From: a virus
Virus record (IMG/VR): IMGVR_UViG_3300027973_000054
Span: 1-64,000 of that record
DNA: 64,000 nucleotides
Strand: one strand, 5' to 3'
Positions 60,304 to 64,000 of the stretch are shown here, piece after piece. The position numbers and the translations under genes were made by a program. The stretch's first letter is position 1, and each line of letters opens with the position of its first letter. The notes under the pieces are model-generated. The model ran no database searches and was not told the origin of the DNA. It saw only the letters and a program-made list of their open reading frames with translations.

Positions 60304-60918
60304 TTATACCAATGTTAGTAGATATTTTAGTTGATTAAGTGAGCCAAGGATTTCATCTCTAATATTTAATAGATCTGAATCTTGAATTTTATCTAGTACA
60401 TTACTTAATCCAATTAAAAATTCAATATAATTATTTGTTAGAGCAACAAAATCTGTATCCTTGTAATTAGCAAGATTAATATTAAATGTTCCAGCAGCAA
60501 TTACCCTGCCATATTTGCCCATATATGTTTCAATAAATTCATCAATATTTTCTGATAAACTACTTACAATTTTATCAAATGATTCATGTTGTGAAAATGA
60601 CATTGTTTGCCAATGTAAAATTTTATATTGATTTTGCATTTGCATCAAGGTTGTTTGAATAACTTCACCTTTACCGTCAAGTTCTGCTTTTGCTTCGGTC
60701 TTAACTTCTTCTGCTTTGTTTAAGTTTTTGATATCTTCGGTCATGTCTATTTCAATTTCGTTTGCTTTAGCTTTTTTCTTTGGGTTGCTATAGGTATTTA
60801 AGCAAATTGCGACTTGTTGTTTATTTGGCATTTTAGGATTATCTTTATTGATTTTATGCATGCAACGATTCATGTAGTCGTTTTGTTTTTCGTTATCTTT
60901 AGGTTGAATTATAGGCAT
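60304..60918 (-). CDS. Dps-like/DUF5856-like helical protein
   Basis: 204 residues. The N-terminus 'QNDYMNRCMHKINKDNPKMP' followed by 'NKQQVAICLNTYSN' is seen in phage head-maturation proteins. The rest (about 85-204) is a helical bundle with 'MQNQYKILHWQTMSFSQHES' and 'IDEFIETYMGKYGRVIA', the Dps-like DUF5856 pattern (HWQT, H, DE..E). It may bind iron or be only structurally similar. A GTGTAAT element lies exactly 7 nt before the ATG and there is no ribosome site. It heads the operon containing the sigma-like factor and terminase. Confidence 0.6.
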   Translation of the reverse strand: MPIIQPKDNEKQNDYMNRCMHKINKDNPKMPNKQQVAICLNTYSNPKKKAKANEIEIDMTEDIKNLNKAEEVKTEAKAELDGKGEVIQTTLMQMQNQYKILHWQTMSFSQHESFDKIVSSLSENIDEFIETYMGKYGRVIAAGTFNINLANYKDTDFVALTNNYIEFLIGLSNVLDKIQDSDLLNIRDEILGSLNQLKYLLTLV

Positions 60919-60925
60919 ATATGCT

Positions 60926-60932
60926 ATTACAC
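60926..60932 (-). promoter_or_regulatory. GTGTAAT element 7 nt before the Dps-like ATG
   Basis: Minus-strand 'ATGTGTAATAGCATATATG'. It is the start of the packaging/sigma operon, back-to-back with a plus-strand copy at 60946-60952 (13-nt gap). Confidence 0.5.
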
Positions 60933-60945
60933 ATATTTTAATCTA

Positions 60946-60952
60946 GTGTAAG
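60946..60952 (+). promoter_or_regulatory. GTGTAAG element driving a tiny plus-strand ORF
   Basis: Plus-strand 'AGTGTAAGAAACAATATG' has a 7-nt gap to ATG at 60960. It is the same spacing as in the minus-strand copies, on the other strand. Confidence 0.5.
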
Positions 60953-60959
60953 AAACAAT

Positions 60960-61034
60960 ATGACATTTTCTACTACTTTAATTTGCTTTGCTATATTAGT
61001 TTATATATATTATTTAGTAGAGAGAGTTAAGTAA
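60960..61034 (+). CDS. 24-residue membrane microprotein
   Basis: The ORF reads 'MTFSTTLICFAILVYIYYLV' then ERVK and stop. Residues 6-20 form one hydrophobic membrane helix with a positively charged end, as in known phage and bacterial microproteins. It is the only plus-strand gene between 10592 and the right edge. A GTGTAAG element ends exactly 7 nt before the ATG, the same architecture as six minus-strand genes, so translation would be leaderless. It lies in a spacer between divergent transcripts; the reading is supported by the element and the helix, not by homology. Confidence 0.5.
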   Translation: MTFSTTLICFAILVYIYYLVERVK

Positions 61035-61037
61035 AAA

Positions 61038-62423
61038 TTAATAGATTTGATATTTTTGGTTTAAATAAGCTTCGACTTGTTGGCGTTCTATAGTTGTTAG
61101 GACTCGATTGTATACGATTACTTCTGCTACTTTTCCTTTTAGGTTAAAAGTTCCAGCTGCATTTTGTTTTCCTATATAAAGAGTCTCATCTCCTCCTATT
61201 GAATTGCTATAAGTATTAGTAGGATCAGAATACATTAGTTGACCATTAACAAATGATTGCCAATCATTATTTGTGCTTTTTACAGAATAAAGAGTCCAAA
61301 CATTTGTAATAGTTACTGGTGGCGTAATCTCATTTTTTCTTAATCTTGTTGCGAAAGCATCATAAACATTACAATCTGGACCATAAGGATAATGAGTTTG
61401 AGCTGATACATAAGTATCTTCTGATCCACCAAAGTTTCCAAATATTGGTCCATTGTCATCACCAGAACCACAAACATCTTCTACATATTGAACTGAAAAA
61501 GCCGTTGATCCACTTGCGCCAAGAGGATTTATTGAAATTGAGAATACTCTTTCAATATAATCAGACATTGATGTTAGTGATATGGTCGGTTTGCTATTCA
61601 AATCCGAGGTATTATAAATAGGATTATTGGAAAAAGATGTTGCATTGTTTCCATTATTGCTTTGATCTGCCCAAGCTGTTACAAGAAAATCTCCATATTC
61701 TGATGTTGTCACAGATCCAGTTGGAAGTGTCCCATTTGCAACTCCTATATATGTGCTAGATGGAGATCCAGATGAAAGATTATTTGTCCAAGAACCAGAT
61801 GGAGCAGAAGACTTTAGCGGTCCCGTAGAAATTAAAAATGGATAGGGCGAATTTGGATCTACCTTATATAAAAACCAGTTTGTAGAAGCAGAACCAGAAC
61901 CATTTCCTGTTGATATAAAGTAATCTGATCCAGATGCATTAAAATAAAAATAATTATTATCACCATCGTATGCATATAAATTGTACGTTCTATTTGCAGA
62001 AGAGTGCGTTCCAGTAATACCAGATATTGTTATTGTATTTGGCATATTATATACCAAAGACCAGCTAATCCCGTCAGTTGAATTTAAAATAATTATATTT
62101 CCAGTACCTTGTGCTATATATCTTAAATTATAATAAGGTGTATCATCTTGAGAATATGTTATAAAATAACCATTATTTTCGCCAAAGGAATAAGAATAAT
62201 AATTATTAGGATCTGGAGTTCCACTTGCAACAAATGTTTTATTCAAAATACTTGATGTACCTCCGCTAAGCATAATTTGAGAGATATATGTATTTCTAAA
62301 TGTTGCAACACCAGCATCAGCCTTGAGCCAGAGAGCTAGTCCACCTAAACTTGATGGAAGAAAAGCCTGTATTCCTGTTCTTGGAATTTTGAAGGTTGTA
62401 TTTTTTTTAATTATTAAGCTCAT
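61038..62423 (-). CDS. LamG/concanavalin-like surface protein
   Basis: 461 residues. 'LGGLALWLKADAGVATF' (about 24-40) and 'AWADQSNNGNNATSFSNNPI' are standard for phage LamG-like lectins. The C-terminus has 'DWQSFVNGQLMYSDPTNTYS', 'GDETLYIGKQNAAGTFNLKG' and 'KVAEVIVYNRVLTTIERQQV', the jelly-roll's last strands. A middle insert of about 180 residues separates the two parts. No signal peptide. It is a virion or surface glycan-binding candidate. The plus-strand microprotein ends 3 nt away. Confidence 0.75.
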   Translation of the reverse strand: MSLIIKKNTTFKIPRTGIQAFLPSSLGGLALWLKADAGVATFRNTYISQIMLSGGTSSILNKTFVASGTPDPNNYYSYSFGENNGYFITYSQDDTPYYNLRYIAQGTGNIIILNSTDGISWSLVYNMPNTITISGITGTHSSANRTYNLYAYDGDNNYFYFNASGSDYFISTGNGSGSASTNWFLYKVDPNSPYPFLISTGPLKSSAPSGSWTNNLSSGSPSSTYIGVANGTLPTGSVTTSEYGDFLVTAWADQSNNGNNATSFSNNPIYNTSDLNSKPTISLTSMSDYIERVFSISINPLGASGSTAFSVQYVEDVCGSGDDNGPIFGNFGGSEDTYVSAQTHYPYGPDCNVYDAFATRLRKNEITPPVTITNVWTLYSVKSTNNDWQSFVNGQLMYSDPTNTYSNSIGGDETLYIGKQNAAGTFNLKGKVAEVIVYNRVLTTIERQQVEAYLNQKYQIY

Positions 62424-62433
62424 ATTAATTATT

Positions 62434-63174
62434 TTACAAATCCTTTACGACTGTAACATTATCATTTCCTTGAAAGGACTGTGCTCCAGCTGTCCAAGTA
62501 TCACTAATAGGTCCAGAAGTAGGCACTCGTATAGTTAATGGCGAAGCGGTTTCGAGAAATGCTTCATTTCCAGTAAAAGCTGATTGCGCAGCGTAACAAA
62601 GAACTGTGCTTAAGCTGTTGCAAAATCTGAACGCAGCGTTCCCAATGCTTATTACGCTGCTGGGGATGGTAATGCTTATTAGAGAAGTGCAACCACCGAA
62701 CGCCTGCAACCCAATACTCGTCACGCTGTTGGGGATGGTAATGCTTATTAGAGAAGTGCAACCATCGAACGCAGCAAGCCCAATATTCGTTACGCTGTTG
62801 GGTATGGTGATGGTGGTTAGACTAAAGCAGTTAATAAACATAAAAGTCTCAATACTCGTAAAGTTTATATTAGTTGGTAATGTGATTGTGCTTAGATCAA
62901 TGCAAAAAGCGAACGCACTCTCCCCAATACTCGTTACGCTGTTAGGGATTGTGAGACTGGTTGCAAAAGTACTATTTAAAGCATAAGCTCCAATACTGGT
63001 CACACTATTGTCGTTTGCAAAAATAACAGAGGTAACAGTATCTTGAAATTCTATCCAGTTATTAGGTATATTCCCTGTAATTGTTGAGCCAACTTGCTCG
63101 CCAGAAGAGTCAAAAGCTCTTGAGGTTGTGATGAGTGGTAGTGGAGGAGCATCTCTTTTAATTATAAAAGCCAT
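62434..63174 (-). CDS. BspA-type leucine-rich-repeat protein
   Basis: 246 residues. It contains about six 23-residue repeats with core 'IPNSVTSIG..AF.GC.SL..I' (about residues 50-200), the BspA/LRR_5 form often found in bacterial surface proteins that bind host or matrix ligands. The N-terminus has 'MAFIIKRDAPPLPLITTSRA'; the C-terminus 'QSFQGNDNVTVVKDL' caps the solenoid. A GTGTAAT element lies 7 nt before the ATG. No signal peptide, which suggests a virion protein rather than a secreted one. Confidence 0.78.
   Translation of the reverse strand: MAFIIKRDAPPLPLITTSRAFDSSGEQVGSTITGNIPNNWIEFQDTVTSVIFANDNSVTSIGAYALNSTFATSLTIPNSVTSIGESAFAFCIDLSTITLPTNINFTSIETFMFINCFSLTTITIPNSVTNIGLAAFDGCTSLISITIPNSVTSIGLQAFGGCTSLISITIPSSVISIGNAAFRFCNSLSTVLCYAAQSAFTGNEAFLETASPLTIRVPTSGPISDTWTAGAQSFQGNDNVTVVKDL
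62600..63020 (-). repeat. BspA-type coding repeats (about 69 bp)
   Basis: In-frame 69-bp units, with recurring plus-strand CGTTACGCTGTTGGGGATGG-like tracts. Two of the units (about 62660-62760) are almost identical at DNA level. Confidence 0.75.
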
Positions 63175-63181
63175 AAACTAT

Positions 63182-63188
63182 ATTACAC
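63182..63188 (-). promoter_or_regulatory. GTGTAAT element 7 nt before the BspA-type gene
   Basis: Minus-strand 'TAGTGTAATATAGTTTATG'. The stop of the upstream gene (TAG) overlaps the element by one base. Confidence 0.5.
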
Positions 63189-63454
63189 TACTCATCCAAA
63201 TAGGTTTTTATATCTTTTATTAGCTTCCTTCTCTTGTTGCGTTCTAAAACTGTTATTAAGGTGGCTAGTGATATTGGAAAAGCAAACCTAAGAAAGAATT
63301 GAAGGTGATCTTCTTTACTTAATAAATCAAAGTAATTAATATAAAGGTCACTTAGCCCCCAAAGCGTAAAAAGTATCGCAGGAATAAAAGTGATAAAAAA
63401 GAACTTATCATAAGTTTTTAAATTACCCCACCAATTTTTTATTTTGCTCGCCAT
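63188..63454 (-). CDS. Small two-helix membrane protein
   Basis: 88 residues with hydrophobic helices at about 17-35 ('FFFITFIPAILFTLWGL') and 50-66 ('FFLRFAFPISLATLITVL') and a basic C-terminus ('ERNKRRKLIKDIKTYL'). Layout is that of class II-like holins or small phage membrane proteins. GTGTAAG lies 7 nt before the ATG. It is separated from the main lysis genes, so a second holin or antiholin is only one possibility. Confidence 0.5.
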   Translation of the reverse strand: MASKIKNWWGNLKTYDKFFFITFIPAILFTLWGLSDLYINYFDLLSKEDHLQFFLRFAFPISLATLITVLERNKRRKLIKDIKTYLDE

Positions 63455-63461
63455 ACATAGG

Positions 63462-63468
63462 CTTACAC
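63462..63468 (-). promoter_or_regulatory. GTGTAAG element 7 nt before the small membrane protein
   Basis: Minus-strand 'TGGTGTAAGCCTATGTATG', a T-to-G variant of the element, keeping the 7-nt gap to the ATG at 63454. Confidence 0.45.
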
Positions 63469-63472
63469 CAGA

Positions 63473-63925
63473 TTAAATTGGAGTTGCTTCTTTAGGGTTT
63501 GGATTAGAATTTACTGGTGGAACATTTAATACTTCATTTCTCTGCTGTTGTGTGGTTTGCTGAATTTGTTGGGCCTGCTGTTGTTGTTCTTGTTTTTGGC
63601 TAAATTCTTTCATTTTTTGTGCTTGATCATTATTAGCAGCAGTTTCTTCTTTTGCTAAATCTGATGTTTCGTCTTTGTTTTCTTCTTTTGGAGCTTCTTC
63701 TTTTTTATTATCTAATTCTTTTGATTCAACTTCTACTGATCCACCACCAGCTGGAACATCATAACTTTTGCCCATAATATCAAAAGATATTGGGACTGAA
63801 TGTCCAGAGCTAGTTAATGTTATTTTACCATTTTTATCTTTATTAATTGATATTTTAATTTTATCTTCAGCATAAGAAGTTTGAATTAAAATTGCTGCTA
63901 ATAGTATATATATTAATTTGTGCAT
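63473..63925 (-). CDS. Secreted or periplasmic Gln-rich protein
   Basis: 150 residues from the ATG at 63925; an upstream ATG would add 15 basic residues ahead of a good signal peptide. Signal peptide 'MHKLIYILLAAILIQTSYAE' has an AxA-like cleavage site before 'EDKIKISI'. The mature protein has a short beta part ('GKITLTSSGHSVPISFDIMG'), an acidic helix, and a Gln-rich tail ('QKQEQQQQAQQIQQTTQQQR'). Not recognised. It could be a periplasmic spanin-like or exclusion protein. Confidence 0.5.
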   Translation of the reverse strand: MHKLIYILLAAILIQTSYAEDKIKISINKDKNGKITLTSSGHSVPISFDIMGKSYDVPAGGGSVEVESKELDNKKEEAPKEENKDETSDLAKEETAANNDQAQKMKEFSQKQEQQQQAQQIQQTTQQQRNEVLNVPPVNSNPNPKEATPI

Positions 63926-64000
63926 AAATTTGGTTTTAATCTTATTCTTTTTCTCATATAACCTATACATATATAATGCTCATTTGTGTCTATAAATAGT

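Noticed and set aside
1-64000. tRNA genes
   Set aside because: No cloverleaf-like segment was noticed in the spacers, which are nearly all under 150 nt; a tRNAscan run would be decisive.

Overview
The window is a 64 kb internal piece of an AT-rich, tailed double-stranded DNA phage genome. The tail is probably long and non-contractile: there is a 2,192-residue tape-measure protein, a set of lambda M-L-K-I-J-like tail-tip genes, and no sheath or contractile baseplate gene. Several signal-peptide lipoproteins, a heptosyltransferase-like enzyme and lambda-type tail-tip proteins point to a Gram-negative host. The host genus cannot be told from this sequence. No replication, integration, tRNA, rRNA or CRISPR features were seen.

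Layout. 1-2486: unlinked small genes plus a tail-tube-like protein. 2538-10592 (+): tail-tip block (M, L, K, I, J homologues and one unknown). 10594-23238 (-): tape measure, probable assembly chaperones, major tail-tube protein and four neck genes. 23270-25752 (-): three glycan-type genes (GT9-like glycosyltransferase, FkbM-like methyltransferase, GT-A-like glycosyltransferase). 25901-43345 (-): about 17 kb of fibre and adhesin genes (PA14-like, beta-roll, beta-helix, coiled repeat fibres, three LamG-like lectins, BppU-like and collagen-like proteins). 43398-47749 (-): major capsid protein, probable decoration protein, prohead protease-scaffold fusion and head genes. 47800-51091 (-): lysis and small surface genes. 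51124-60918 (-): second tail-tube paralogue, portal, large terminase, ERCC4-type nuclease, probable small terminase, sigma-like factor, zinc ribbon, phosphoesterase and accessory genes. 61038-63925 (-): LamG-like and BspA-like surface proteins and two membrane or secreted proteins. Nearly every gene is on the minus strand; the tail-tip block is the main exception and meets the tape measure end to end.

The main discovery candidate is a recurrent GTGTAA(T/G/A) element at transcription-unit starts. I found 20 placed copies (18 facing the minus genes, 2 facing plus genes). Seven lie exactly 7 nt before an ATG, as expected for a minus-10-only promoter producing leaderless mRNA. Copies further from the ATG are mostly followed by a normal Shine-Dalgarno sequence. 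The same window encodes a sigma-like protein with an unusual five-cysteine insert, a natural candidate to read the element. It is analogous to, but different in sequence from, the T4 gp55/TATAAATA late system. The pairing is inference.

Other points of note: three tail-tube paralogues in three separate places; an apparent inversion of the whole tail-tip block; a possible nuclease-like domain inside the tape measure bracketed by GFxPNF motifs; fibre repeats conserved in protein but scrambled at synonymous sites; a remnant of a second lysozyme gene; and a homopolymer frameshift in a surface protein gene.
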